In this document: in pieces, positions 34,150 through 43,069 of the stretch
Layout: each line of letters starts with the position of its first letter
How positions within the stretch are numbered: position 1 is the first letter of the stretch
Source: an uncultured Moraxella sp.
Lineage (GTDB): Bacteria; Pseudomonadota; Gammaproteobacteria; Pseudomonadales; Moraxellaceae
Length of the DNA: 64,000 nucleotides
Reading direction: 5' to 3'
NCBI GenBank assembly: GCA_943908425.1
Contig: CALTTC010000009.1
Span: 7,695-71,694 of the forward strand
The notes under the pieces: model-generated
The model's input: only the letters and a program-made list of their open reading frames with translations
Databases searched by the model: none
Told to the model about the DNA's origin: nothing
Made by a program: the position numbers and the translations under genes

Positions 34150-35138
34150 TGACAACTGTCCCATTATTACAAGTCAATGGTGTTGAGACCAGTTTTGATA
34201 TTCCCAAAAAAGGCGGGTTTTTTTGGCAAAAACCCGATACCCTAAAAGCGGTAAATGGCGTCTCTTTTGAATTATCGGCAGGCGAAACCCTAGGCGTGGT
34301 CGGTGAATCTGGCTGTGGTAAATCCACCCTAGCGCGCACCATCATCGGACTGGTTAAAGCCAAATCTGGTAGCATCATCTTTGACGGTAAAGAACTTATC
34401 GGCATGAAAGAAAAAGCGTGGCGTGAAGTCAGAAAAGATATTCAGATGATTTTTCAAGACCCACTCGCCTCCTTAAACCCAAGGATGACCATTGGCGATA
34501 TTATTGCCGAACCATTACGCACCTATTACCCAAAAACCACCAAAGCCTCTTTAGAAGACCAAGTGCGTAGTATTATGAAAAAGGTGGGTTTGTTACCAAA
34601 CGTGGTCAATCGCTATCCGCACGAATTCTCTGGCGGTCAATGTCAGCGTATCGGTATTGCGCGCGCGCTTATTTTGCGCCCCAAACTCATTATTTGTGAC
34701 GAGCCAGTGTCTGCACTTGACGTGTCTATCCAAGCACAAGTGATTAACCTATTACAAGAAGTGCAACACGAGATGGGGCTGGCACTCATCTTTATCGCCC
34801 ACGATTTATCGGTGGTTAAACACATCTCCGACCGCGTACTTGTCATGTATCTTGGCAACGCCGTGGAGCTTGGCACCGACAAGGCGGTATACGATAAGCC
34901 AACACACCCCTACACCGAAGCATTGATGTCCGCTGTGCCACTGCCTGACCCAGAAGCCGAGCGCAATAAAGTCATTCAGCTACTGCCTGGCGACTTACCA
35001 AGCCCCATCAATCCGCCCTCAGGCTGTGTGTTTCGCACCCGTTGCCCCCTTGCTAGCGAAGAATGTAGCCAAACCAAACCGACCTTGCAAGGAACCGCCA
35101 ACCATCAAGTTGCCTGCCTAAAACAGCACGTTGCTTAA
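34149..35138 (+). CDS. oppF: Oligopeptide ABC transporter ATPase OppF
   Basis: 329 aa. Walker A GESGCGKST, signature SGGQCQRIGIA, Walker B LIICDEPVSALD, Cys-bearing C-terminal extension (GCVFRTRCPLASEEC). Last gene of the transporter, followed 8 bases later by a terminator. Confidence 0.96.
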   Translation: MTTVPLLQVNGVETSFDIPKKGGFFWQKPDTLKAVNGVSFELSAGETLGVVGESGCGKSTLARTIIGLVKAKSGSIIFDGKELIGMKEKAWREVRKDIQMIFQDPLASLNPRMTIGDIIAEPLRTYYPKTTKASLEDQVRSIMKKVGLLPNVVNRYPHEFSGGQCQRIGIARALILRPKLIICDEPVSALDVSIQAQVINLLQEVQHEMGLALIFIAHDLSVVKHISDRVLVMYLGNAVELGTDKAVYDKPTHPYTEALMSAVPLPDPEAERNKVIQLLPGDLPSPINPPSGCVFRTRCPLASEECSQTKPTLQGTANHQVACLKQHVA

Positions 35139-35142
35139 TGTT

Positions 35143-35170
35143 AAAGACCGATAGTTTTATCGGTCTTTTT
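35143..35170 (+). terminator. Terminator behind oppF
   Basis: AAAGACCGATA pairs with TATCGGTCTTT, 4-base loop, followed by Ts. Confidence 0.88.
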
Positions 35171-35406
35171 GCGCTTGCCAATCAAAAAGCAATGCCTACT
35201 GCCATTTTGTCAATAATGTTGAAATTAGTTATAAACTCAACGCCTTAATCCTAGATATATTTAGTCAAAGTGCTTTAAATCATCAATACTATATTAAACA
35301 AGCACCTTAACCAATCCTTAGAGTTGCCTAGCCATTGACTTGACTGTACACATTTTTACCACACTCAATACACCTTAATCACTTACCCTATATAGTTTTT
35401 AGCATT

Positions 35407-35432
35407 AAAAAAGCGCCCCTTAGGACGCTTTA
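35407..35432 (-). terminator. Terminator of the exported-protein gene
   Basis: On the minus strand AAAGCGTCC pairs with GGGCGCTTT-type sequence (one wobble) and runs into TTTTTT. Confidence 0.7.
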
Positions 35433-35448
35433 GCAACAACTTTTAGGC

Positions 35449-36003
35449 TTATTTGATACGCGCGCGGTATTTCACCATTGCCGTGCCATTTAGACCAATG
35501 TCCTCAACATCCCAACGCAACGCCTTATAATAACTAAGCGGTATTTCTTGCACTCCTGTAGCGGTGTTGGTACGTAAGGGCGTACGCGCAAAACGCACTC
35601 CGTCTACCGTGGCAAATGGTGCCAGCGGTTCAATACCACCAAGTAGCTCCACACCTTCTGGAATCTCAAGCAAAGCAGTAAGCTTACGAATGCGGTCAGG
35701 CGAACGATTGGTAAAATAACCACGATATTCCACCACATCGCCAGGCTTGACCTGCCCATTTTGTGTGACAGCGGTTAGCAGTTCTTGATTGCCATTTTGG
35801 GTCACGATAAAGGCATTGATGACCGTCTCTACTGTTTGCCCGGTCGTATCAACCGTCATTGTCCGCTCGGTGCTTGCTAGGGCTGGCGCTACTGTCGCTA
35901 CTGGTGTCAAAGGTTGCATTACATTGGTTGGGGTTGGCAACATCGCAAAACTGCTCAATGAATATAAAGCACCCAAACACAGCACTGATTTTAATACGTT
36001 CAT
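35449..36003 (-). CDS. Exported protein with a DUF11/conserved-repeat type domain
   Basis: 184 aa from the ATG at 36003, which is properly spaced from AAGGA; an ATG nine bases earlier is too close. Signal peptide MNVLKSVLCLGALYSLSSFA. The mature part has a beta-sandwich feel: VKPGDVVEYRGYFTNRSPD and LEIPEGVELLGG are typical of DUF11-like repeats found on bacterial surfaces. Function unknown; stands alone with its own terminator. Confidence 0.75.
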   Translation of the reverse strand: MNVLKSVLCLGALYSLSSFAMLPTPTNVMQPLTPVATVAPALASTERTMTVDTTGQTVETVINAFIVTQNGNQELLTAVTQNGQVKPGDVVEYRGYFTNRSPDRIRKLTALLEIPEGVELLGGIEPLAPFATVDGVRFARTPLRTNTATGVQEIPLSYYKALRWDVEDIGLNGTAMVKYRARIK

Positions 36004-36162
36004 TATTGTCATCCTTAAAAATTGGCTAATTAAAAAAGTATAGCATAAAGCCCAACAAAAAACCTTAACCGTGCGTAAATTTTCTAAGGAGATTTTGTAA
36101 GCTAACTTAACTCGCTAATTCCCACTTCCTCGCCTGATAATAGCCTAAAAAGTCAAAACGCT

Positions 36163-36193
36163 TAAAAGCCCCACTTAAAGTATAAATGGGGCT
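36163..36193 (-). terminator. Terminator of the FKBP gene
   Basis: AGCCCCA and TGGGGCT (36187-36193 and 36167-36173) form a 7-bp GC-rich stem, then TTTT on the minus strand. Confidence 0.75.
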
Positions 36194-36214
36194 AATGTTA
36201 AGCGGTAGCTAAGC

Positions 36215-36943
36215 TTATTTGGTTTCTAGCAATTCCACAACAAAAATTAGCGTGCTGTTCGGCTCAATTTCAGGATTGCCCGACTCACCATACGCCAAAT
36301 CGCTAGGAATATAAAACTCGTATTTTGCGCCTGGTTTCATAAGTTGCACGCCTTCTGTCCAACCAGGAATTACTTGGTTGAGTGGGAACTCCATAGGCTC
36401 GCCACGCTCATAAGAGCTGTCAAACACTTTACCATCTAGCAAGCGACCTTCATAATTGACTTTGACAACGTCGGTGGCTTTTGGCGATGCGCCTGAACCC
36501 TCACTAATTACTTTATATTGTAAGCCAGATGCTGTTGCTTTTACGCCAGGTTTTTTTAGGTTTTCTGCCAAAAATGCCTCGCCCGCCGCCTTATTAGCAA
36601 CGGCTTGCGCTTCGGCTTTTTTCTGCATTTCACCTTGTTTTCTTAGCATATAAGCCTGGACAGCCTCTTGCATTTGTGCTTCTGTGATGGCGCTGTCTTT
36701 TTTGTCAAAGGCATCTTTCATACCTTGCTGAAACGCCTCCAAATCAACATCATCCGCCACTTCACGCAGATTACTGCCCATATCAAAACCAATAGCGTAA
36801 CCTACTTTTTGTACTTCAGTGGATTGGTCGGTCACAGTTGGGGTGCTCGCCACCGTCTTTGTTGCGCCCGCCCCTGCATTGCTGTTACAGGCACTTAGCG
36901 CCATTGTGGCTAGTAACGCACTTACTAATACACGTTTTTTCAT
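36215..36943 (-). CDS. FKBP-type peptidyl-prolyl isomerase lipoprotein
   Basis: 242 aa. Lipobox ALSAC (Cys19). An N-terminal FkpA/Mip-like helical dimerisation part (residues about 45-130) and a C-terminal FKBP domain with VNYEGRLLDGKVFDSSYERG, FPLNQVIPGWTEGVQLM and ending FVVELLETK. Helps folding of envelope proteins in the periplasm or on the surface. fkpA/mip family; which orthologue is unclear. Confidence 0.92.
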   Translation of the reverse strand: MKKRVLVSALLATMALSACNSNAGAGATKTVASTPTVTDQSTEVQKVGYAIGFDMGSNLREVADDVDLEAFQQGMKDAFDKKDSAITEAQMQEAVQAYMLRKQGEMQKKAEAQAVANKAAGEAFLAENLKKPGVKATASGLQYKVISEGSGASPKATDVVKVNYEGRLLDGKVFDSSYERGEPMEFPLNQVIPGWTEGVQLMKPGAKYEFYIPSDLAYGESGNPEIEPNSTLIFVVELLETK

Positions 36944-37083
36944 AACTGTCTCAAAATTAACTAAATTACGCCATCATACCAAAAATAGCCCTATTTTGGC
37001 AAAGGTTTTGTACAAAAGTTGTCAAATTTTAAAGCAAATATTGCTACTTGCCACCCTTTGCCAAGCCATCTGCTACAATTGAC

Positions 37084-38937
37084 CTAAAATACCGTACCCA
37101 CACTTAAGCCAACACTGGTTGCCTTGTCGTCATCGCCCTTATTATAATTGACAAAAGCGCCCGCTTGCACTTTAGCAAGCGTTGCCGACACGCCAAGACT
37201 TGCCCCAAAACTGCCGTCATCTAGCTTAGGACTTGGGGTATGAAAACTCACGTTTTGTAACGTGTTAAGGCGCGCGGTAGGCACGTTATCGCTGGCGCTT
37301 AGGCGTTTTTGGTAATGGACATCACCAGTTAAATTAACGTGTTGGCTCAGCGCTAACTTGCCACTAACACCAGCACTGGCATAGACTGTGTTGTATTTTT
37401 GTTCATCAAACGTCATTGCCGTGCTACTTGGGCTATTTTCTCGTAACGCATCTTGGTGCACGCGCACTGCCGTTGCCGACACATAAGGCGCAACATTAAC
37501 GCCACTGACCGTTATGGGCTTTTGCACTTGGGCATTAGCATAAAATAATTTGCCATCTGCTTTGGCATTATAAGCGGTGTTGTAAGTATCCATCACAAAC
37601 TGACGCTTTAACTTGCTATCCATATTAGCAAAACCAAGTTGCACTTGACTATCTAAACCAAGACGCGCCCACGATGTCGTGTGATAAACGCCCAGTCCTA
37701 GCGTGTCAATATTGGCACTCAATCTATCTTTTTGGTAATCGCCTGTGGTGTGGCTCACAAATGCCCCAACCTTGCCGTTTATCAGCTCAGGCTTATAACC
37801 TGCCCCTGCCACTAAGGTGGTATTTTTGCTGTCAAAACCTGCGCTATCGCCATTACTGCGATTAGCATTTGCCCAAATTCCTGTAGGCTGTGTTGCCACC
37901 ATTTGGCTGACCATAGCCTGTGTCTGTAGCCCTTGCGTGGTCGCAAAGTGGGGCAATTTTGCCACTTCTGTCGGCGTTGTCACCACGCTATAGGCGTAAT
38001 CAGCAAGCATACGATGCACTTTGCCTGTTGGATGGATAAAATCTGCAAAAAAGTAGTTGTCGTTATAATCAGGTTTTACTGCCTTGGGGTTTGTGCTGTC
38101 GCATTTTCTGCTATCCAAGCCATTATAACACGCCAAGCCTGTGACATTGTCAATACCATAAATGGCAGGATTGGCGCTCACTTCATTAGACAAGGTAAAC
38201 GTATCTAGCGGAATAATATTCGCGCCTGTCCCTGCCAGCTTTTGTAGCACTAGCCGATTATAAGTGGCGCTAGCTACCTCTGCTTCTTGGCGTTTGGCCG
38301 CCACCACCGCAGCGCCTTCACGCTTATACAGCACTTCAATCACCGGCACCATACCGATATTGGGCAGATTAGGCAGTAGGATATATTTGGCACCATTGTC
38401 GTGCAAGGCTTGCACTGCCGCCACTTCGCCTGCAATCGCACCTAACACAATCTCTTGTGCTTCTTTGGTTGTATCGGCATTAGCTGCACGGCGGACATCA
38501 TTTGCCCCAATCCATACACTATGCAAAGCATCGGGTTTTACGCCCTTGGCAAGGTAGGTTGCCACTTGCTCTTTGGCAGAAAAAACAGGTAGACTAAATT
38601 TACCGTTGATATAAAACGCATCTTCAACGTCGGAAACATCAGCACGCGCGCCGCCGACGGCGTAATTGTTACCGTCTTGATTGGCATAAGGGGCGTCAGG
38701 TGTTACGGTATGCCCAAGTTTTTCTCCGAGATTCTGGGTCCAAACGGTGTCTGGATTGGTGGTGTAACGTGCTTCTTGTGCGTAACCCTTTGCAGAAGGG
38801 TCTTTGGCAATAGCAGGCGCAAAATAGCCGCTGTCACTTAAGCTATCCCCAAAAAACACCACGTCGCTATAGGGACTATTGGCGGTGGCACTTAGACTGA
38901 CTAGCGCACTGGCTAACACTGTTAATTTGGCATACAT
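37084..38937 (-). CDS. mcaP: GDSL-esterase autotransporter (McaP / EstA-like adhesin)
   Basis: 617 aa. Signal peptide to about residue 19. Passenger: SGNH/GDSL lipase with Ser32 (FFGDSLSDSG), Gly block (AVGGAR), Asn146 (WIGAND) and Asp299/His302 (DFIHPTG). C-terminal beta-barrel about 340-617, ending in Phe as outer-membrane autotransporters do. In Moraxella catarrhalis the homologous McaP is an esterase and adhesin; assignment rests on architecture and length. Divergent from the DksA-like gene across palindromic sites. Confidence 0.9.
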   Translation of the reverse strand: MYAKLTVLASALVSLSATANSPYSDVVFFGDSLSDSGYFAPAIAKDPSAKGYAQEARYTTNPDTVWTQNLGEKLGHTVTPDAPYANQDGNNYAVGGARADVSDVEDAFYINGKFSLPVFSAKEQVATYLAKGVKPDALHSVWIGANDVRRAANADTTKEAQEIVLGAIAGEVAAVQALHDNGAKYILLPNLPNIGMVPVIEVLYKREGAAVVAAKRQEAEVASATYNRLVLQKLAGTGANIIPLDTFTLSNEVSANPAIYGIDNVTGLACYNGLDSRKCDSTNPKAVKPDYNDNYFFADFIHPTGKVHRMLADYAYSVVTTPTEVAKLPHFATTQGLQTQAMVSQMVATQPTGIWANANRSNGDSAGFDSKNTTLVAGAGYKPELINGKVGAFVSHTTGDYQKDRLSANIDTLGLGVYHTTSWARLGLDSQVQLGFANMDSKLKRQFVMDTYNTAYNAKADGKLFYANAQVQKPITVSGVNVAPYVSATAVRVHQDALRENSPSSTAMTFDEQKYNTVYASAGVSGKLALSQHVNLTGDVHYQKRLSASDNVPTARLNTLQNVSFHTPSPKLDDGSFGASLGVSATLAKVQAGAFVNYNKGDDDKATSVGLSVGTVF

Positions 38938-38958
38938 AAACGAATCCTTGGTTATTAA

Positions 38959-39022
38959 ATTGTAAACAATGGTAAACTAAATTTACAATACGATTGTAAA
39001 CTAAAATAGTAACTTTTACAAT
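38959..39022. promoter_or_regulatory. Palindromic ATTGTAAA operator cluster
   Basis: ATTGTAAACAAT (38959-38970), ATTTACAAT (38981-38989), ATTGTAAA (38993-39000) and TTTACAAT (39015-39022). The middle pair forms a perfect 8-bp inverted repeat with a 3-base spacer. It fills the divergent gap between mcaP and the DksA-like gene. Confidence 0.7.
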
Positions 39023-39081
39023 ACATTAAAATAAAAAATTTATGGTAAGCTTATGCTTTTATTAGTGCACTTAGGAGTCTT

Positions 39082-39405
39082 ATGAATACTGCCCACTACA
39101 AAGCCGATTTGCTTGCCAAAAAAGACGAGTACGAAGCACGCATTGCCAAGATTATCAATCACTTACAAAACCCTGATAGCGAATTAAATGAACACTGGGA
39201 TGATCAAGCGATTATCGCTCGCCAAAATGATATGCGTAAAAATCTATTGTTAGAAGCCGAAAATGGGCTAGAACAAATCAATAATGCCCTATTAAGAATG
39301 GATAACGGTGTCTATGGACAATGTGCCGAGTGCGGGGAAGCGATTGAAACAGAACGTCTAGAGGCGGTGCCAACCGCCACTCGCTGTATTGCTCATAGCG
39401 AATAG
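39082..39405 (+). CDS. DksA/TraR-family zinc-finger protein
   Basis: 107 aa, shorter than DksA (~150). A helical N-terminal half with an acidic tip (DDQAIIARQND), and a zinc finger CAECGEAI...RCIAH, where the last ligand is His rather than Cys. Such proteins bind the secondary channel of RNA polymerase. TAGGAG Shine-Dalgarno. Confidence 0.85.
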   Translation: MNTAHYKADLLAKKDEYEARIAKIINHLQNPDSELNEHWDDQAIIARQNDMRKNLLLEAENGLEQINNALLRMDNGVYGQCAECGEAIETERLEAVPTATRCIAHSE

Positions 39406-39413
39406 CGTACCGC

Positions 39414-39445
39414 AATCAAGGCAAGTGTTAGCCCTTGCCTTGATT
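39414..39445. terminator. Stem-loop between convergent genes
   Basis: AATCAAGGCAAG (39414-39425) and CTTGCCTTGATT (39434-39445): 12 perfect bp, 8-base loop, weak T-run; may serve both the DksA-like gene and tex. Confidence 0.65.
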
Positions 39446-39462
39446 AACTATCACTACCAAAA

Positions 39463-41784
39463 CTATTTTAGACCTGCTTGTTGCAGTAGCGCACCTAAGC
39501 TACCTAGCTTGGGCGGCGTCGCTTTGGTGGTAGGCTTAGATGGTTTAGGGGTCGCCACAGCCTTGGGCTTACTTGGGCGCCTGGGTCTATCATCTTTGGC
39601 AGGCGCGGTTTGTGTTTTCATACTCAAGGCAATACGCCCACGCTTGTCATCTACATCTAATACGCGCACTTTGACGATATCAAAGGGCTTGACCACATCG
39701 CTTGGGCTTGCCACAAAGCCATCTTTTAATTCAGAAATATGCACAAGCCCATCTTGATGCACGCCAATATCCACAAAGCACCCAAAGGCAGTCACGTTAG
39801 TCACCACGCCCTCTAGCACCATTCCTGCTGTCAAATCAGCGACACTATTTACCCCCTCCATAAAGCTTGCCGTACGAAATTCACCGCGTGGGTCGTGGCG
39901 GGCTTTTGTCAGCTCATTGATAGCCAGACTTGCCGGACTTAAAGGAGCAACGTCCGTTAGTAGCTTATCAGCTAACGCACGGTTGCCAATCGCCTCATGC
40001 ACGGCAATGTCATGCTTGGCTAATAACTCATAAATCAGCGTATAGCTTTCTGGATGAACGCCTGTGCCGTCTAGTGGCTCATCGCTTGACTTAATACGTA
40101 AAAATCCTGCCGCCTGCTCAAAGGTTTTATTGCCAAGTCTTGGTACATTCTTTAGGTCGTTACGATTCGTAAATGCCCCATGGTCACGGCGATAAGCCAC
40201 AATTTGCTCGGCGACGTTTTTATTAAGACCTGCAATGTAAGATAAAATGCTCGGGCTTGCTGTATTGACATCCACGCCTACTTTATTAACGCAATCTTCG
40301 GTGACCTTGCCAAGGGTATCGGTAAGCTCACTTTGATTGACATCGTGCTGATATTGCCCAACGCCGATAGCGTGTGGCGGTGTTTTGACAAGCTCTGACA
40401 GCGGGTCTTGTAAGCGTCTAGCGATAGATACCGCGCCACGTAGCGAGACATCAAGGTCGGGTAACTCATGACTGGCAAGCTCGCTCGCGGAATATACAGA
40501 CGCGCCTGCCTCACTTATCATCACGATTTGGACACCGAGTTTGTGTTCTTTGACTAGCGATTTTAACAATGTTTCCGTTTCTCGGCTCGCTGTGCCGTTA
40601 CCTAAGGCAATGAGCGTTACCTTGTGAGTGTCAATTAATTGGGCAATCACCGCTTTGGCTTTGTCTTGACTGCTGTCCGTGAAAGGATAGACGGTAGCGG
40701 TAGCTAACACATCGCCCACATCATCGATAACCGCCATCTTCACGCCGTGACGAAAACCGGGGTCTACCCCCAAAATTACCTGTCGCCCTGCTGGTGCGCT
40801 CATCAATAAATGCCCCAAATTGTCCGCAAATATCTGAATAGCCGCCTGTTCAGCTTGCAAGCGGTGCTCGGTAAGTAAGCGATGCTCTAGTTGACCACGC
40901 CATTTTTGTGCCCATAATTTATCGGCAACCGTCCGCAAAAAAATACTATTAGGATTCTCATCCACCGCAAAATAACGGTAAATTTTTGCCAAAGCTGTAT
41001 CATCCTCACCCACCACTTTTAGCGCCAAGACGTTTTGTTGGCGACCACGCAGCATCGCTAACAGACGATGACCAGACAATTTGGCAAAAGGCTCACTGTG
41101 GGCAAAATACTGGCTAAATTTCTCGCCAGCCTCACGCTTATCCTCACTGATAAGCGCGGACTGTAACATAGCGGTTTGATTAAAGCTTATGCGCAGCTCA
41201 TCAAGTAGCGCAAGCGCTGTCGCCCACTTATCCATAATAATGGCGCTCACCCCCTCAAGCTGTAGCGCCTCGGTGCTATAATCCACAGCAAACTGCTCGC
41301 CTGCACTGTCAGTCACGCTGGTAACGCTCTCATAGCCCGCCAATGTCTGGGTAATCGGCACGCCCGCCAAAATAGCATCGGCAACGCTATCTAACCCTGC
41401 CAAACTTGCCTTGACGGCAAGCGACTTGCGCCGTGGGCGATATGGGGCATAAATTTCTTCTAGCGCAAGCTTACTATCCGCCTCATTTAAGCGGTAAGCG
41501 AGCGCCTCAGTTAGCACATTTTGGCTGGCAAGTTGCTCATAAATTTTGGCGCGCCGTTCTGCTAAATCACGCAATGTTATCAGCCGTTTTTCTAATTGGC
41601 GTAATACATCGTCATCTAATCCGCCTGTCTTGTCTTTGCGGTAGCGGGCGATAAAAGGCACGCTCGCCCCTTCGTCATAAAGCGCGATAAAGCTGGTTAC
41701 TTGGCTTTCGCTAATACCCAATTCGGTTGCAAGCTTAGCATAAAGGGCGGTATCACTAATCAGTGGCACACTTACGGTATTCAT
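39463..41784 (-). CDS. tex: RNA-binding transcription accessory protein Tex
   Basis: 773 aa. Contains the Tex N-terminal helical domain, YqgF/RuvC-like fold (ILGVDPGFRHGVKMAVID), helix-hairpin-helix pair (SILSYIAGLNKNVAEQIVAY, NRNDLKNVPRLGNKTFEQ) and a C-terminal S1 domain (GMVLEGVVTNVTAFGCFVDIGV, VHISELKDGF), then a Lys/Pro-rich tail. Cytoplasmic RNA-polymerase-associated factor. GGAT precedes the ATG. Confidence 0.96.
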   Translation of the reverse strand: MNTVSVPLISDTALYAKLATELGISESQVTSFIALYDEGASVPFIARYRKDKTGGLDDDVLRQLEKRLITLRDLAERRAKIYEQLASQNVLTEALAYRLNEADSKLALEEIYAPYRPRRKSLAVKASLAGLDSVADAILAGVPITQTLAGYESVTSVTDSAGEQFAVDYSTEALQLEGVSAIIMDKWATALALLDELRISFNQTAMLQSALISEDKREAGEKFSQYFAHSEPFAKLSGHRLLAMLRGRQQNVLALKVVGEDDTALAKIYRYFAVDENPNSIFLRTVADKLWAQKWRGQLEHRLLTEHRLQAEQAAIQIFADNLGHLLMSAPAGRQVILGVDPGFRHGVKMAVIDDVGDVLATATVYPFTDSSQDKAKAVIAQLIDTHKVTLIALGNGTASRETETLLKSLVKEHKLGVQIVMISEAGASVYSASELASHELPDLDVSLRGAVSIARRLQDPLSELVKTPPHAIGVGQYQHDVNQSELTDTLGKVTEDCVNKVGVDVNTASPSILSYIAGLNKNVAEQIVAYRRDHGAFTNRNDLKNVPRLGNKTFEQAAGFLRIKSSDEPLDGTGVHPESYTLIYELLAKHDIAVHEAIGNRALADKLLTDVAPLSPASLAINELTKARHDPRGEFRTASFMEGVNSVADLTAGMVLEGVVTNVTAFGCFVDIGVHQDGLVHISELKDGFVASPSDVVKPFDIVKVRVLDVDDKRGRIALSMKTQTAPAKDDRPRRPSKPKAVATPKPSKPTTKATPPKLGSLGALLQQAGLK

Positions 41785-41928
41785 TGTTTATCCATCGTCA
41801 CAAAAATAGCTTATTATAGCACAATCCACTATGAATCCTTGTGCGCTTGCTATGGCGTTATAAAACTGTCACACTTAGGCAAACAATTTATGCTAAAATC
41901 GCCTTAAGCAACACAACAAGGATATCCC

Positions 41929-42660
41929 ATGCACGACACCGACACCGCCCCCCAACGCATTTTGCTTGTTGATGATGACGCAAGATTGCGCGGTTTATTA
42001 CAAAAGTTTTTGGAAGATGCAGGTTTTACCGTGCGCGCCTGCCACGACGGCAAGCAAATGGATAAGTTGTTGCAACGTGAGCTGTTTGCGCTGATTGTAC
42101 TAGATTTAATGCTCCCTGATGAAGACGGCATTAGCATTTGTAAGCGTTTGCGTGCCACCAATAGCGATATTCCGATTATTATGCTCACCGCCAAGGGGTC
42201 AGAAACCGACCGCATTGCAGGGCTTGAAGCAGGCGCGGATGATTATCTGCCCAAACCCTTCAATCCAAAAGAACTGCTTGCTCGCATTAAAGCGGTGTTA
42301 CGCCGTCAAAATCGTGAAATACCCGGCGCGCCAACTCAGCAAGTAGAAGTGGTAGAATTTGGGGCGTGGATGCTTGATTTGTCTACTCGCACCCTAAAAC
42401 GCGATGGCGAAAGTGTAGCACTGACCACAGGCGAATTTAGCGTCTTAAAGGCACTCGTTCAGCACCCAAGAGAGCCTTTGACTCGTGATAAGCTTATGAA
42501 TTTGGCGCGTGGACGTGAATGGGGGGCAATGGAGCGTTCCATTGATGTGCAGGTCTCACGCCTTCGCCGTCTGATTGAAGACAACCCTGCCCAAGCCCGC
42601 TATATCCAAACGGTGTGGGGCGTAGGCTATGTTTTTGTGCCTGATGGGGCGGATGGTTGA
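41929..42660 (+). CDS. ompR: OmpR-type response regulator
   Basis: 243 aa. Receiver domain with acidic pocket Asp15-17, phosphoacceptor Asp59 (VLDLMLPDEDG) and Lys109; winged-helix DNA-binding C domain ending RYIQTVWGVGYVFVP. The similarity to OmpR (LVDDDARLRGLLQKFL, RIAGLEAGADDYLPKPFNPKELLARI) is close. No histidine kinase lies next to it in this window; EnvZ would normally follow. AAGGATAT Shine-Dalgarno. Confidence 0.92.
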   Translation: MHDTDTAPQRILLVDDDARLRGLLQKFLEDAGFTVRACHDGKQMDKLLQRELFALIVLDLMLPDEDGISICKRLRATNSDIPIIMLTAKGSETDRIAGLEAGADDYLPKPFNPKELLARIKAVLRRQNREIPGAPTQQVEVVEFGAWMLDLSTRTLKRDGESVALTTGEFSVLKALVQHPREPLTRDKLMNLARGREWGAMERSIDVQVSRLRRLIEDNPAQARYIQTVWGVGYVFVPDGADG

Positions 42661-42691
42661 TTTGACCAACTAAACATATGAGTGCTAACCA

Positions 42692-42721
42692 AAAAGGTTT
42701 GTTGTAATAAACAGACCTTTT
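42692..42721 (+). terminator. Terminator behind ompR
   Basis: AAAAGGTTTGTT pairs with AACAGACCTTTT (one wobble), 6-base loop. Confidence 0.7.
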
Positions 42722-43010
42722 GACTAAATGCCCATAAGACCAAGCTTGCAGACCGTCAGCCGTTATTTGACAATACCGTTTGTTTGTTGTAGACACTGCT
42801 GTCTTTGTTGGTGCTTTTTATTTTATCAAAATTAAGTGGTAAGATTTATCTAGCAATTCATTTATCCAATAATTGCAAAATCACCATCACACCCCCAAAT
42901 GACCAATCAAAAAACGGTTTGGCACAGTGGAAAATGATTGCATAGATGCTAGTTGTCATTTGCCACCTAAAGGGTGGTTGCATTATTACCCCTTTATTTT
43001 TGTATTCAAT

Positions 43011-43048
43011 AAAAACGGATAAAAAAACATACTTATTATCCGTTTTTT
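43011..43048. terminator. Bidirectional terminator beside the restriction gene
   Basis: AAAAACGGATAA (43011-43022) and TTATCCGTTTTT (43036-43047), 13-base loop; T-runs on both strands. Leftward it ends the Type ISP gene. Confidence 0.8.
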
Positions 43049-43069
43049 GCTTTTATTCGAAAACCAAAC

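Larger units (their letters stand above)
35139..35448. other. Intergenic region after oppF (convergent)
   Basis: 310 bases with the oppF terminator at one end and a leftward terminator at the other. Nothing else recognised. Confidence 0.6.
42661..43069. other. Convergent intergenic region ompR / restriction enzyme
   Basis: 409 bases with two terminators (42692-42721 and 43011-43048). No remnant of a sensor kinase recognised. Confidence 0.6.
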
